DNA of 64,000 nucleotides from Cutibacterium granulosum (GTDB taxonomy: Bacteria > Actinomycetota > Actinomycetes > Propionibacteriales > Propionibacteriaceae). Shown here piece after piece: positions 47,838 through 63,369 of this stretch (the stretch's first letter is position 1; every line of letters begins with the position of its first letter). The DNA lies in the NCBI RefSeq assembly GCF_900186975.1, contig NZ_LT906441.1, positions 1-64,000 on the forward strand. The letters are read 5' to 3'. The translations under genes were made by a program, and so were the position numbers. The notes under the pieces were generated by a model, which did not search any database, was not told the origin of the DNA, and saw only the letters and a list, made by a program, of their open reading frames with translations.

Positions 47838-48209
47838 TCACTTCTCCTTCTTGGCGCCGTAGCGGCTGCGAGCCTGCTTGCGGCCCTTGACACCCTGCGT
47901 ATCGAGGGACCCGCGGACGATCTTGTAGCGCACGCCCGGGAGGTCCTTCACACGACCGCCGCGCACGAGCACCATCGAGTGCTCCTGGAGGTTGTGGCCA
48001 ATTCCGGGAATGTAGGCCGTGACCTCGATACCCGACGACAGGCGAACACGGGCAACCTTGCGGAGGGCCGAGTTCGGCTTCTTCGGGGTGGTGGTGTACA
48101 CGCGGGTGCACACGCCACGACGCTGCGGGGATCCCTTGAGGGCAGGGGTCTTGTTCTTGCTGATCTTGTCAGTACGGCCCTTGCGGACCAATTGCTGAAT
48201 TGTTGGCAC
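47838..48209 (-). CDS. rpsL: 30S ribosomal protein S12
   Basis: This 123-aa decoding-centre protein starts [17 protein letters not shown] with a GTG. The streptomycin-region lysines are wild type ([11 protein letters not shown] and [10 protein letters not shown]). It is the first gene of the str operon. Confidence 0.98.
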   Translation of the reverse strand: MPTIQQLVRKGRTDKISKNKTPALKGSPQRRGVCTRVYTTTPKKPNSALRKVARVRLSSGIEVTAYIPGIGHNLQEHSMVLVRGGRVKDLPGVRYKIVRGSLDTQGVKGRKQARSRYGAKKEK

Positions 48210-48419
48210 CGGCTTGGTTTCTCTTTCCGTGTCTGTGGTTAAGAATCCCTGGCTGTGCACCCGTGGCACTCGGCGCTGGGCCACCGCTGTCCCGCGCTCT
48301 GAGTGGAAGGGGTGCCGTGCGAACTCCGCACAGACGGACCAGGCTCGCAGCAACTCGAGAGGTCGTACCGTCCTGCCAGGGCACGCACAAGCGTCCGGAG
48401 ATACCGGACACGATGAACA

Positions 48420-48448
48420 AGGCTATCACCGTGGCACCGTCAGGCCAA
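48420..48448 (-). promoter_or_regulatory. Promoter candidate for the str operon
   Basis: On the minus strand TTGGCC (-35, 48443-48448) and TAGCCT (-10, 48420-48425) are 17 bp apart, about 205 nt before rpsL. The rest of the gap 48210-48561 holds the rpoC terminator and the rpsL leader, with no gene. Confidence 0.45.
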
Positions 48449-48474
48449 AGCAGACGTGCCCCCAGCAAGACGAC

Positions 48475-48508
48475 GAGGCGGCCACCGGACCCCTCCGGCA
48501 ACCGCCTC
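48475..48508 (-). terminator. Terminator after rpoC
   Basis: GAGGCGG (48475-48481) pairs with CCGCCTC (48502-48508), enclosing an inner CCGGA/TCCGG stem. It lies 54 nt after the rpoC stop, just before the rpsL promoter. Confidence 0.55.
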
Positions 48509-48561
48509 GCTGCATCTCACCGCGTGTCGTGGCGTTCACACGCGGTGTTCGACCGAACTCA

Positions 48562-52443
<3,882 letters not shown>

Positions 52444-52588
52444 GGTGTGTCTCTTTCCCCCACTGCCGGTGGGTGCTGGCTCCATCCCTGCCCAGGAGGA
52501 GTCCCAACTGGGGTTCGTGTGACGTCAGGGTGTCCAGGCCTGACGTCACCCCCTTCGTTTCAGTCGCAATTGCCGATTGATGAACTCG

Positions 52589-56071
<3,483 letters not shown>

Positions 56072-56097
56072 TGTGCGGTCCTTCCGAGAACTCCTGG

Positions 56098-56123
56098 AAA
56101 ACGGTCGGGGGATCGACCGTTTT
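56098..56123 (-). promoter_or_regulatory. Terminator-like hairpin in the rpoB leader
   Basis: AAAACGGTCG (56098-56107) pairs perfectly with CGACCGTTTT (56114-56123) around a 6-nt loop. In the transcript the stem ends in UUUU, as an intrinsic terminator does. It lies 27 nt before the rpoB TTG and inside the leader of the promoter at 56185-56213. A second stem GCCCAT/ATGGGC (56139-56157) lies just upstream. Control of rpoBC by attenuation is possible. Confidence 0.55.
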
Positions 56124-56184
56124 GGGGCATGACGAACCGCCCATGTCAAATATGGGCAGAACGCTGGCTATGGTGCAAGGAAAA

Positions 56185-56213
56185 ACTATACAACTATCTG
56201 CGGCAGGACACAA
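56185..56213 (-). promoter_or_regulatory. Promoter candidate for rpoBC
   Basis: On the minus strand TTGTGT (-35, 56208-56213) and TATAGT (-10, 56185-56190) are 17 bp apart. Transcription would start near 56178, about 107 nt before rpoB. It is one of the best promoter matches in the window. Confidence 0.65.
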
Positions 56214-56350
56214 GCCATGCAACGGCACTGTGGCAGGATGACACTTTGCCCCATGCTCACAGGCCAGCGCAAGCATGACGCGCGAGAACCATCGGCCAAA
56301 CCATGTCCAATGGCAGGGGCAACACCGTGATTCCCCGACCAACCTCACCG

Positions 56351-56668
56351 TCAGGCCACTGGAAGCTCAAGGTCATATGCCATGACGAAGGCACGGGCAA
56401 GAGCCTTCTCCTGATCCGGGGTGAGAAAACCAATGCTTCGGCCGAGCCGATCCACCGGGATCGTCAACACATTGTCCAGGGCAATCGCGGACTCATGGTC
56501 AAGACCGTTGGCCTTGCCGACGCGTACCTCGCTGCACAGCCCCTTGATGGTCGACGTGACTGGAGCAACGGTGACCTTGGTCATTGCCTGACGGGACACT
56601 TCACGGGTGAGGACGACAACGGGTCGAGTCCTGTCCATCCGAGCCAGACAGATCTCACGCATGATCAT
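56351..56668 (-). CDS. MazF-like toxin (mRNA interferase)
   Basis: This 105-aa protein has the compact SH3-like MazF/PemK fold by pattern: REICLARMDRTRPVVVLTRE at the start, VTVAPVTSTIKGL, then LDNVLTIPVDRL and IGFLTP. MazF enzymes cut single-stranded mRNA. The ATG overlaps the antitoxin stop (ATGA) and follows GGAG. A second ATG two codons in is possible. The usual N-terminal GEVWW-type motif is reduced to REICLARM. Confidence 0.8.
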   Translation of the reverse strand: MIMREICLARMDRTRPVVVLTREVSRQAMTKVTVAPVTSTIKGLCSEVRVGKANGLDHESAIALDNVLTIPVDRLGRSIGFLTPDQEKALARAFVMAYDLELPVA

Positions 56669-56898
56669 GACCCCATCTCCGGGTGCTCCACCGACCATGC
56701 CACAAGATCATCCAAATCATCTGCAGATCCGACCTCGGCGAGGATGGCTGCATCACGCATCGCCGCTTCACGACGCATCTCACGCTCCACCGCTCCAGCG
56801 ATGATCTCAGCACGGCTGGCAACGCGCCCCTCGGACACACAGCGATCAAGGAAGGAGACCATCTCATCAGGAAGCCGAACCGAGATCTGTGTCGTCAT
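56665..56898 (-). CDS. MazE-like ribbon-helix-helix antitoxin
   Basis: This 77-aa protein has an N-terminal ribbon-helix-helix (MTTQISVRLPDEMVSFLD) and an acidic C-terminal part (SADDLDDLVAWSVEHPE) of the kind that wraps a MazF toxin. It lies directly upstream of the toxin with a 4-nt overlap. The ATG at 56898 is chosen because TATGAT just before it fits a promoter for a leaderless transcript; no ribosome site is seen. Confidence 0.78.
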   Translation of the reverse strand: MTTQISVRLPDEMVSFLDRCVSEGRVASRAEIIAGAVEREMRREAAMRDAAILAEVGSADDLDDLVAWSVEHPEMGS

Positions 56899-56905
56899 GC
56901 GTCGC

Positions 56906-56911
56906 ATCATA
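56906..56911 (-). promoter_or_regulatory. -10 element of the MazEF pair
   Basis: TGGTATGAT on the minus strand is an extended -10 (TGN before TATGAT). The start site would fall at or next to the antitoxin ATG, giving a leaderless mRNA. No good -35 is present. Confidence 0.5.
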
Positions 56912-56999
56912 CCAGACCGAATCCCCCACTGGGATTCACCGGCCTGGCCAGGTCGAACGTCTCGAGATCGCCACCCGACAGCGGTGTCCGCGCATGCAA

Positions 57000-57031
57000 C
57001 AGCGGTGCCCACCATGAGGTGAGCACCGCTG
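57000..57031 (-). terminator. Hairpin terminator after rplL
   Basis: CAGCGGTGC (57000-57008) pairs perfectly with GCACCGCTG (57023-57031) over 9 bp. It lies about 105 nt beyond the rplL stop. A smaller ATGAATC/GATTCAT stem at 57105-57135 overlaps the stop codon itself. Confidence 0.5.
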
Positions 57032-57134
57032 GAACTGCTGAATCGGGGTCAGACCCAACTCACACGGTCACGCGAACGCGACGCTGGAGGCTCGCCACAC
57101 CCGAATGAATCTGGGGGGGTGGCGAACCGATTCA

Positions 57135-57530
57135 TCACTTGAGGGTGACGGTGGCGCCGGCGGCCTCGAGGGCCTCCTTGGCCTTCTCGGCGTCGTCCTT
57201 CTTGGCCTTCTCGAGAACCGGCTTGGGAGCGGACTCGACGAGGTCCTTGGCGTCCTTAAGGCCGAGGCTGGTCAGGGAGCGAACCTCCTTGATGACCTGG
57301 ATCTTCTTGTCGCCGGCGGCCTCGAGAATGACGTCGAACTCGTCCTTCTCCTCCTCGGCGGCACCGGCCTCGCCACCGGCAGCCGGGGCACCGGCAGCAG
57401 CGGCGACAGCCACCGGAGCGGCGGCGGAGACGTCGAAGGTCTCCTCGAACTGCTTGACGAACTCGGAGAGCTCGATGAGGGTCATCTCCTTGAAGGCGTC
57501 AAGGAGCTCTTCGTTGCTGAGCTTTGCCAT
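57135..57530 (-). CDS. rplL: 50S ribosomal protein L7/L12
   Basis: This 131-aa stalk protein recruits translation GTPases. It has an N-terminal dimer helix ([21 protein letters not shown]), an Ala/Gly/Pro hinge (about 45-62) and a C-terminal domain ([21 protein letters not shown]). The ATG at 57530 gives [10 protein letters not shown]. It follows rplJ by 13 nt. Confidence 0.97.
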   Translation of the reverse strand: MAKLSNEELLDAFKEMTLIELSEFVKQFEETFDVSAAAPVAVAAAAGAPAAGGEAGAAEEEKDEFDVILEAAGDKKIQVIKEVRSLTSLGLKDAKDLVESAPKPVLEKAKKDDAEKAKEALEAAGATVTLK

Positions 57531-57543
57531 GATGGGCGTCCTT

Positions 57544-58155
57544 TCACTCGTTGGTGTTGTCCTGGGCGTCGGACGCCTCAGGGGTATTGGTGTCGGTCTC
57601 CTGGTTGGAAGCCTCTCCGGCTCCACCAATCACGGAGGGATCAGCCTGAGCCTTCTCCTGCAGGGCTCCCAGGCCACGAGCGGCCTTGGAGGGCAGGGCG
57701 TCGAAGACCACGGCGGCCTTCGTCAGGTTGGCCTTCAAGCCGCCGGCGAGCTTGGCGAGCAGAACCTCGCGAGACTCAAGATCGGCAAGCTTCTTGACGG
57801 CGTCGGCGTCGAGGATCTTTCCATCCATGACGCCACCCTTGATCACCAGGAGAGGGTTTTCCTTTGCGAAGTTCTTCAGACCCTTGGCGGCATCAGCCAC
57901 ATCGCCGTTGATGAAGGCCAGGGCGGTCGGGCCGACGAGTTGCTCGTCGAGTCCGTCGATACCAGCCTCGTGCACGGCGATACGGGTCAGGGTGTTCTTC
58001 ACAACGGCATAGGTGGTCTCATTGCCGAGCGAGCGACGAAGGTCCTTCAGCTCACCGACCGAGAGACCGCGGTACTCGGTCAGCACCGTCGCCTGTGCTG
58101 AAGTGAACTTCTCCTTCAGCTCGGCGACCGCAGCTGCCTTGTCTGGCCTAGCCAT
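57544..58155 (-). CDS. rplJ: 50S ribosomal protein L10
   Basis: This 203-aa stalk base protein anchors L7/L12 dimers. The core [16 protein letters not shown] is present. A polar tail of about 28 residues rich in Glu, Asn and Thr follows the L12-binding helix. The ATG at 58155 gives [17 protein letters not shown]. In E. coli L10 represses its own operon through the leader. Confidence 0.96.
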   Translation of the reverse strand: MARPDKAAAVAELKEKFTSAQATVLTEYRGLSVGELKDLRRSLGNETTYAVVKNTLTRIAVHEAGIDGLDEQLVGPTALAFINGDVADAAKGLKNFAKENPLLVIKGGVMDGKILDADAVKKLADLESREVLLAKLAGGLKANLTKAAVVFDALPSKAARGLGALQEKAQADPSVIGGAGEASNQETDTNTPEASDAQDNTNE

Positions 58156-58256
58156 TGGGTCTCCTCCCACTGTTTGCTACGACGTGCGACCGGTGGGCCG
58201 CACAGGTGCCGCGCGACCGTGGCCGTCGCAGTGCATTCGTCAGGCACCCGGGCATG

Positions 58257-58288
58257 AAAAAAGCCCCGAGGCGCAGGCGCAACGGGGC
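58257..58288 (-). promoter_or_regulatory. Terminator/attenuator in the rplJ leader
   Basis: On the minus strand GCCCCG and CGGGGC (58283-58288 and 58263-58268) pair around a GC-rich inner part and are followed directly by TTTTTT (58257-58262). This is a textbook intrinsic terminator, but it lies about 100 nt before rplJ and after the rplJ promoter candidate, so it fits an attenuator. Confidence 0.65.
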
Positions 58289-58412
58289 AACTCGACACGA
58301 ATCCAGCGATCTGAACTCTCCGGAGTTGATACGTTCACCTACGCGGGCCACGACGTCGACGCGCGACATCGTGATTGACGAAAAACTCGACCAGCGGTCT
58401 TCGGCTCGTCTG

Positions 58413-58440
58413 AGTATAGGCCACGGCACGATCGGAACAA
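58413..58440 (-). promoter_or_regulatory. Promoter candidate for rplJL
   Basis: On the minus strand TTGTTC (-35, 58435-58440) and TATACT (-10, 58413-58418) are 16 bp apart. A TTGACA (58445-58450) lies 10 bp further up but its spacing is too long. The leader would be about 250 nt. No gene is seen in the 434-nt gap 58156-58589. Confidence 0.55.
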
Positions 58441-58525
58441 AATCTGTCAACACGTCGCCACCTGCTCCACGTCGTGGCAGTGGCCCCGGCGCAGGACCAC
58501 CTCACCCCACACCATGCGCAATGAC

Positions 58526-58547
58526 CGCAGCCCCGAAAGGGGCCACG
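58526..58547 (-). terminator. Terminator after rplA
   Basis: GCCCC-GAAA-GGGGC with flanking CCG/CGG pairs forms a compact stem 43 nt after the rplA stop. It separates rplKA from rplJL. Confidence 0.5.
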
Positions 58548-58589
58548 GCCATTCATGTGTTCGCAAACTACGTCAGGGACGTGGAGGCG

Positions 58590-59288
58590 TCAGTTGGCAA
58601 CCTTGACGTCGGCAGGATCGATCTGCACGCTCGGCCCCATGGTCGAGGAGACGGCGATCTTGCGCAGGTAACGCCCCTTGGCGGCCGACGGCTTGAGACG
58701 CAGGATCTCGTCGAGGGCGGCACGGTAGTTCTCCACCAGCTTGTCGGCGTCGAAGGAGGCCTTGCCGATGAGGAAGTGCAGGTTGGCGTACCGGTCCACA
58801 CGGAACTCGATCTTGCCGCCCTTGATGTCTGCGACGGCCTTGGCGACGTCCATGGTCACGGTGCCGGTCTTGGGGTTCGGCATGAGGCCACGGGGACCGA
58901 GGACGCGGCCGAGACGACCGACCTTGCCCATCATGTCCGGGGTTGCCACGACGGAGTCGAAGTCCAAGTACCCGCCCTGGACCTTGGCGATGAGCTCGTC
59001 GTCACCGACCTCATCGGCGCCCGCCTCGCGGGCTGCATCGGCCTTCTCACCGGTGGCGAAGACGAGGACCCGAGCCGTCTTACCAGTGCCGTTGGGGAGG
59101 TTGACAGTGCCACGAACCATCTGGTCGGCCTTCTTGGGGTCGACCCCGAGACGGACCGCGACATCGATGGACTCGTCGAACTTCGCCGACGCGTTCTCCT
59201 TGACCAGGCGGAGTGCCTCGTCAGGGCTGTAGAGCTGATCCGGGTTTCGCTTCTCGGCGGCTGCCCGGTAAGCCTTGCTGCGCTTCAT
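58590..59288 (-). CDS. rplA: 50S ribosomal protein L1
   Basis: This 232-aa L1-stalk protein helps E-site tRNA release. It has the signature [19 protein letters not shown] and [20 protein letters not shown]. In E. coli it represses the rplKA unit. It lies 86 nt after rplK. Confidence 0.97.
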   Translation of the reverse strand: MKRSKAYRAAAEKRNPDQLYSPDEALRLVKENASAKFDESIDVAVRLGVDPKKADQMVRGTVNLPNGTGKTARVLVFATGEKADAAREAGADEVGDDELIAKVQGGYLDFDSVVATPDMMGKVGRLGRVLGPRGLMPNPKTGTVTMDVAKAVADIKGGKIEFRVDRYANLHFLIGKASFDADKLVENYRAALDEILRLKPSAAKGRYLRKIAVSSTMGPSVQIDPADVKVAN

Positions 59289-59374
59289 GTCTGGTTCCTT
59301 TCACCAGGAGTGGTGTGGGCTGCGCGGCCCCTCCACTTGAGTTGATCTCGAGAAAACGGTGCAGGTGCGAAGGC

Positions 59375-59806
59375 TCAGCCCTCGACCGTCACACCCATCG
59401 AGCGAGCGGTGCCCTCAACGATCTTCATCGCGGTCTCGACGCTGTTGGCGTTGAGGTCGGGCATCTTGGTGTTGGCGATCTCGCGAACCTGGTCGCGGCT
59501 GATCTTGCCCACCTTGTGGGTCAGCGGGTTCTCGGTCCCCTTCTTGATCCCGGCAGCCTTCTTGATGAGCTCGGCAGCCGGCGGGGTCTTGAGGATGAAC
59601 GTGAACGAGCGGTCCTCGTAGATGGTGATCTCAACGGGGACGACGTTGCCGCGCTGACCCTCGGTCTGCGCGTTGTACGCCTTGCAAAACTCCATGATGT
59701 TGACGCCGGTGGGGCCCAGGGCCGTACCAACTGGCGGAGCAGGAGTTGCCTGTCCAGCGTTGAGGACGATCTTGACGAGAGACGCCACCTTCTTCTTGGG
59801 AGCCAT
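59375..59806 (-). CDS. rplK: 50S ribosomal protein L11
   Basis: This 143-aa GTPase-centre protein has the Pro-rich [21 protein letters not shown] at the thiostrepton site and a C-terminal RNA-binding domain. The ATG at 59806 gives [13 protein letters not shown]; the longer frame upstream is not real. It has its own promoter candidate. Confidence 0.97.
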   Translation of the reverse strand: MAPKKKVASLVKIVLNAGQATPAPPVGTALGPTGVNIMEFCKAYNAQTEGQRGNVVPVEITIYEDRSFTFILKTPPAAELIKKAAGIKKGTENPLTHKVGKISRDQVREIANTKMPDLNANSVETAMKIVEGTARSMGVTVEG

Positions 59807-59932
59807 GTAATCGGGTCCTTCTCGTGACGGAGTGTCGGCCACACCGGGAGTGGTGGGGCCGATGCGTCCAGCGGCATGACGAACCGCCTGCTCGGCTCGT
59901 GACGAACGATCCGAACGAGGACGCACTGGCCC

Positions 59933-59962
59933 ATGATACGCAAATTCCCCTGCAGAACCCAA
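59933..59962 (-). promoter_or_regulatory. Promoter candidate for rplKA
   Basis: On the minus strand TTGGGT (-35, 59957-59962) and TATCAT (-10, 59933-59938) are 18 bp apart. The -35 lies inside the loop of the nusG terminator. The start would fall near 59926, about 120 nt before rplK. Confidence 0.5.
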
Positions 59963-59978
59963 TTGGGCTGCAGGGGAA
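59945..59978 (-). terminator. Terminator after nusG
   Basis: TTCCCCTGCAG (59945-59955) pairs perfectly with CTGCAGGGGAA (59968-59978) over 11 bp, with inner CCC/GGG pairs. It lies about 90 nt after the nusG stop and overlaps the rplK promoter candidate. Confidence 0.65.
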
Positions 59979-60068
59979 CGACGCCACCGCCAGTTCAACG
60001 GCGGTGGACCCTCACTTCACATCAGGAGCGGGATGAACTTGCCGAAGCTGGTGCAGTGCGCCAGCCGA

Positions 60069-61001
60069 TCAGTCCTTGCGAATCTGGTTGAACTCCAGAT
60101 CGACCGGGGTGGACCGACCCAGGATCTCCACCGACGCCTTGACCCGCTGGCTGTTGACGTTGATCTCGTCGATGACGGCCGGGACGCCGGCAAAGGGACC
60201 CTCGATGATCTGCACCGACTCGCCCACCTCGTAATCGGCAACCTCAACCTTGCGCTTGGCCTTGGGCGAGGGTGCCTGGCCTGCCATGTCATGGTTCACC
60301 TGGGCGATGACCGATGGCGTGAGCATCTTGACGACCTCGTCCTGGGTGAGCGGGATGGGATCCATGGCATTGCCGACGAATCCGGTCACCGACGGGGTGT
60401 GTCGCACGGTGCCCCACGACTCCTCGGTGAGGTCCATCCGCACCAGGACGTAACCGGGCATGAACACGCGGGTGATGGTCTTGCGAACTCCATTGCGGAT
60501 CTCGACCACCTCTTCGGTGGGGACGACCGTCTCGTAGATGTAGTCCTCCATGTTGAAGTTCTGCACTCGGGCGTCGAGATTCTGCTTCACCTTGTTCTCC
60601 ATGCCGGAGTAGGTGTGCAGTACGTACCACTGGCCGAACTTCATGTCGAGGTCATCGCGCAGCTTGGCCACGGCCTCGTCGACGGCATCCTGATTGTCCG
60701 CCGACTGCTCCTCCTCACCGGCGGAATCCTGCTGCTCGTCATCGGCGTCCTGGCCCAGACCGAGGTTGCGGGCGATGTCGGAATCGCCGAGCTTCTCCTC
60801 GCTGGACTCCTCCTTGGAGTCGGCGTCGAAGTCGAGGTTCAGCGGGGCCTCATCGGTATGCTCGTCATCCTTGTCAGGAGCGAGGGCATCGAGATTGAGG
60901 TCCACGTCGTCGTCATGGGACTCCTCAGGTGCCAGAGCATCGAGGTTGAGTTCGATGTCATCGCCTGCAGTGGAGTCGGAAACATTTGGGGTGTCACTCA
61001 C
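60069..61001 (-). CDS. nusG: Transcription factor NusG with acidic N-terminal repeats
   Basis: This 310-aa protein is much longer than E. coli NusG (181). The NGN domain begins near 121 (KFGQWYVLHTYSGMENKVKQNL) and the KOW domain lies at the C terminus (VGESVQIIEGPFAGVPAVIDEI). The first 120 residues are acidic and repeat LNLDALAP twice, then LNLDFDA. The GTG at 61001 follows GGAG. Such acidic leaders occur in actinobacterial NusG, but the repeated motif is distinctive. Confidence 0.95.
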   Translation of the reverse strand: MSDTPNVSDSTAGDDIELNLDALAPEESHDDDVDLNLDALAPDKDDEHTDEAPLNLDFDADSKEESSEEKLGDSDIARNLGLGQDADDEQQDSAGEEEQSADNQDAVDEAVAKLRDDLDMKFGQWYVLHTYSGMENKVKQNLDARVQNFNMEDYIYETVVPTEEVVEIRNGVRKTITRVFMPGYVLVRMDLTEESWGTVRHTPSVTGFVGNAMDPIPLTQDEVVKMLTPSVIAQVNHDMAGQAPSPKAKRKVEVADYEVGESVQIIEGPFAGVPAVIDEINVNSQRVKASVEILGRSTPVDLEFNQIRKD

Positions 61002-61026
61002 CGTGATAATTCTCCATTGCTGTTGA

Positions 61027-61677
61027 TCACTGGCCAAACAGTTTAATCAGAAGCCAGCCGAAGAGGACGTCCAAGCCACTAACATAGGCAATGACGACCA
61101 GCACGAAGACCAGGACGACGACGAAGTACTGTCCCAGATCCTGACTGCTGAGCCACTTGACCTTCTTGAGCTCCGCGACGGACTGCTTGCAGAACTCGAT
61201 CGGGTTGGCGCGCTTGTGCTCGTCGTTCTTGGCTGCCTGCGCCTTCTTGCGACGCACCGGAGCGGTGGTCATCGTGCGCTGCGGGGCATCGGTCCCCTTG
61301 GCGGAGGTGCGAGACCGCCGCGCAGTCTTCAAATCCTTGGCCCCGTTCGAGGAGTCCGCGCCGGAACGGTCGGATCGCCTGGCAGCGCCTCGGCGTGGCG
61401 AATCGGAGCCAGCAGAACTCTTGGCCCCGTCCCGCCGCTGCGGCCGGCTCGAGCGGGCCCGACGGGCAACCGCCTCGGCCTCACTCAGCTGCTGGGGATC
61501 ATCGACGACCATGTCCTCGGGATCACCACGATCCGGGGTGGAATCCACCTCGTCGCTGGCGTTCGTGAGCTCCTCAGCTTCATCGTCGACGACCGTGTAA
61601 TCCTCACCCGGTGCCTCACCAGCATGGGCAAGATCTTCGCCCCGGGCGTCAGTTCCGTACTCGGGAGAGGTGTTCAC
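61027..61677 (-). CDS. secE: Preprotein translocase subunit SecE with long N-terminal extension
   Basis: This 216-aa protein ends in the normal SecE part: the amphipathic helix and single membrane segment (AELKKVKWLSSQDLGQYFVVVL, then VFVLVVIAYVSGL). The first 140 or so residues are acidic, then Arg/Ser-rich, and probably disordered. The GTG at 61677 follows GGAG; a GTG 11 codons further up is possible. It pairs with SecY in the Sec channel. Confidence 0.93.
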   Translation of the reverse strand: MNTSPEYGTDARGEDLAHAGEAPGEDYTVVDDEAEELTNASDEVDSTPDRGDPEDMVVDDPQQLSEAEAVARRARSSRPQRRDGAKSSAGSDSPRRGAARRSDRSGADSSNGAKDLKTARRSRTSAKGTDAPQRTMTTAPVRRKKAQAAKNDEHKRANPIEFCKQSVAELKKVKWLSSQDLGQYFVVVLVFVLVVIAYVSGLDVLFGWLLIKLFGQ

Positions 61678-61783
61678 CTCGTCTCCGTCAGGTCGCTGCT
61701 CGTGTCTCACGCTGGTCCTATCGGCTCGGGATACTGGCCGTGACGTGTTTCACGACCTCTTGCGAGAATATCTCGACACTTTG

Positions 61784-61856
<73 letters not shown>

Positions 61857-61895
61857 TCGACGGCGGTTCGGCCGAACGCGTCCGTCAGCACAGGA

Positions 61896-61926
61896 AGTAT
61901 AGGCGGTTTACGGTCCACAGGTCGAA
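61896..61926 (-). promoter_or_regulatory. Promoter candidate for tRNA-Trp-secE-nusG
   Basis: On the minus strand a good -10, TATACT (61896-61901), lies 40 nt before the tRNA. The best -35, TTCGAC (61921-61926), has a long 19-bp spacer. Confidence 0.45.
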
Positions 61927-61972
61927 TTGAGCTCGTCGCCGAGGTTGCCCACACCCCCAGATCCGGTGCTTC

Positions 61973-63244
61973 TCAGTTCTTGCCCAGGAGTTTCTCGGCT
62001 GCAGCGACAAGCACGCACGTGGCCACTCCATCCATCGCCTGGGAGAGTTCTCCCTGGCTCGGGAAGGATGGTGAGAGTCGAATGAATCGGTTCCGTGGAT
62101 CCTGGTGCAGCGGATGTGAGGAACCAGCCGGGGTGAGGGCAATTCCAGCTTCCTTCGCCAGCTCGACGACCCGGGTGGCCGTGCCGTCCATGACGGTGAG
62201 GTTGACGAAGTAGCCACCCTCCGGCTGGGTCCATGTGGCAACTCCGGTTCCCCCCAGACGTGCTCGGAGGGTGCGCTCCACCAGATGGAACTTGGGGGCC
62301 AGGAGTTCGCGATGCCGCCGCATGAGGGAACGTACCCCCTCGGCATCCTTGAAGTACGCGGCATGGCGCATCTGGTTGACCTTGTCCGGACCAATCTTGC
62401 GCACCCCGGCGTGGGCCAGGTAGAACTCGAGATTGCCCTTGGACGAGGCCAGGAAGGCTATTCCGTCACCGGCGTGGGTGATCTTGGAGGTCGAGGCGAA
62501 CTCCAGGACGCGATCAGGATTGCCAGCTTCCTGAGCCATCCTGAGCACCGGCAGCGGCTGGATCTCGTTGTCGGTGAGATGGTGCAGACCGTAGGCATTG
62601 TCCCACAAGATGCGGAAGTCGGGAGCGGCCGGCATCTCCATGAGGCGACGCACGGTTGTCTCGTCGTAGACGGCACCGTTGGGATTGGAGTACATCGGCA
62701 CGACCCACATGCCCTTGACCTGCGGATCCGCGGCCAGCCTCTCCACCTCGTCCATGTCGGGACCATGCTCCCCCAGCTCGATGGGAAGCATCTCGACACC
62801 CAGATGTTCGCACAGCGTGAAATGGCGATCGTAGCCGGGAACTGGGGCAATGAACTTGATCTGCTGATCGGCCCATCGGCCCTTCGCTCCTGGCAGCTTG
62901 TGCAGCATGGCGAAGGTGAGGAAGTCGTGCATGAGGGCCAGGCTGGAGTTGTCGCCAGCGATGATGTCCTCGAGATCGACGTTGAGCAGCTCGGCGAAGA
63001 TCTGCCGGATGTCGACCAGACCGCGGTTGCCGCCGTAGTTTCGCACATCGGTGCCATCGGCGGATTTGGTGGGCACGTCCATGTCGAGCATGTGCCGGTT
63101 GAGGTCGAGCTGCTCGGGGGCTGGCTTGCCCCGGGTGATGTTGAGGTTGAGCTCCTGGGCGACGAGCTCGGTGTGCAGGCGGCGCTGCTCGTCCAGGACG
63201 TCCTGGAGTTCCTCGGGAGACATCTGCGTCAAATCGGTGGTCAT
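61973..63244 (-). CDS. Class I PLP-dependent aminotransferase (aspartate aminotransferase type)
   Basis: This 423-aa enzyme belongs to the class I aminotransferases of the actinobacterial aspartate-aminotransferase-like subgroup. The PLP Lys is probably in EFASTSKITHAGDGIAF. MYSNPNGAVYD and LWDNAYG carry the cofactor-binding Asn, Asp and Tyr. SFPSQ-type residues near the end include the substrate Arg (RFIRLSPSF). The ATG at 63244 gives MTTDLTQMSPEEL; an ATG six codons upstream is possible. The exact substrate is uncertain. Confidence 0.9.
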   Translation of the reverse strand: MTTDLTQMSPEELQDVLDEQRRLHTELVAQELNLNITRGKPAPEQLDLNRHMLDMDVPTKSADGTDVRNYGGNRGLVDIRQIFAELLNVDLEDIIAGDNSSLALMHDFLTFAMLHKLPGAKGRWADQQIKFIAPVPGYDRHFTLCEHLGVEMLPIELGEHGPDMDEVERLAADPQVKGMWVVPMYSNPNGAVYDETTVRRLMEMPAAPDFRILWDNAYGLHHLTDNEIQPLPVLRMAQEAGNPDRVLEFASTSKITHAGDGIAFLASSKGNLEFYLAHAGVRKIGPDKVNQMRHAAYFKDAEGVRSLMRRHRELLAPKFHLVERTLRARLGGTGVATWTQPEGGYFVNLTVMDGTATRVVELAKEAGIALTPAGSSHPLHQDPRNRFIRLSPSFPSQGELSQAMDGVATCVLVAAAEKLLGKN

Positions 63245-63369
63245 GGTGTCATTTTCCCTCATTGTGTGCCGTGCCCCACGTTCGGGTTGCCAGGTGGGAC
63301 GGCTTGACCGGTCAGGTGAGAGTTCGGAGTCCTGGATGGGAAGTCGAGGCGGACGCGGGAGTCGGGGCC

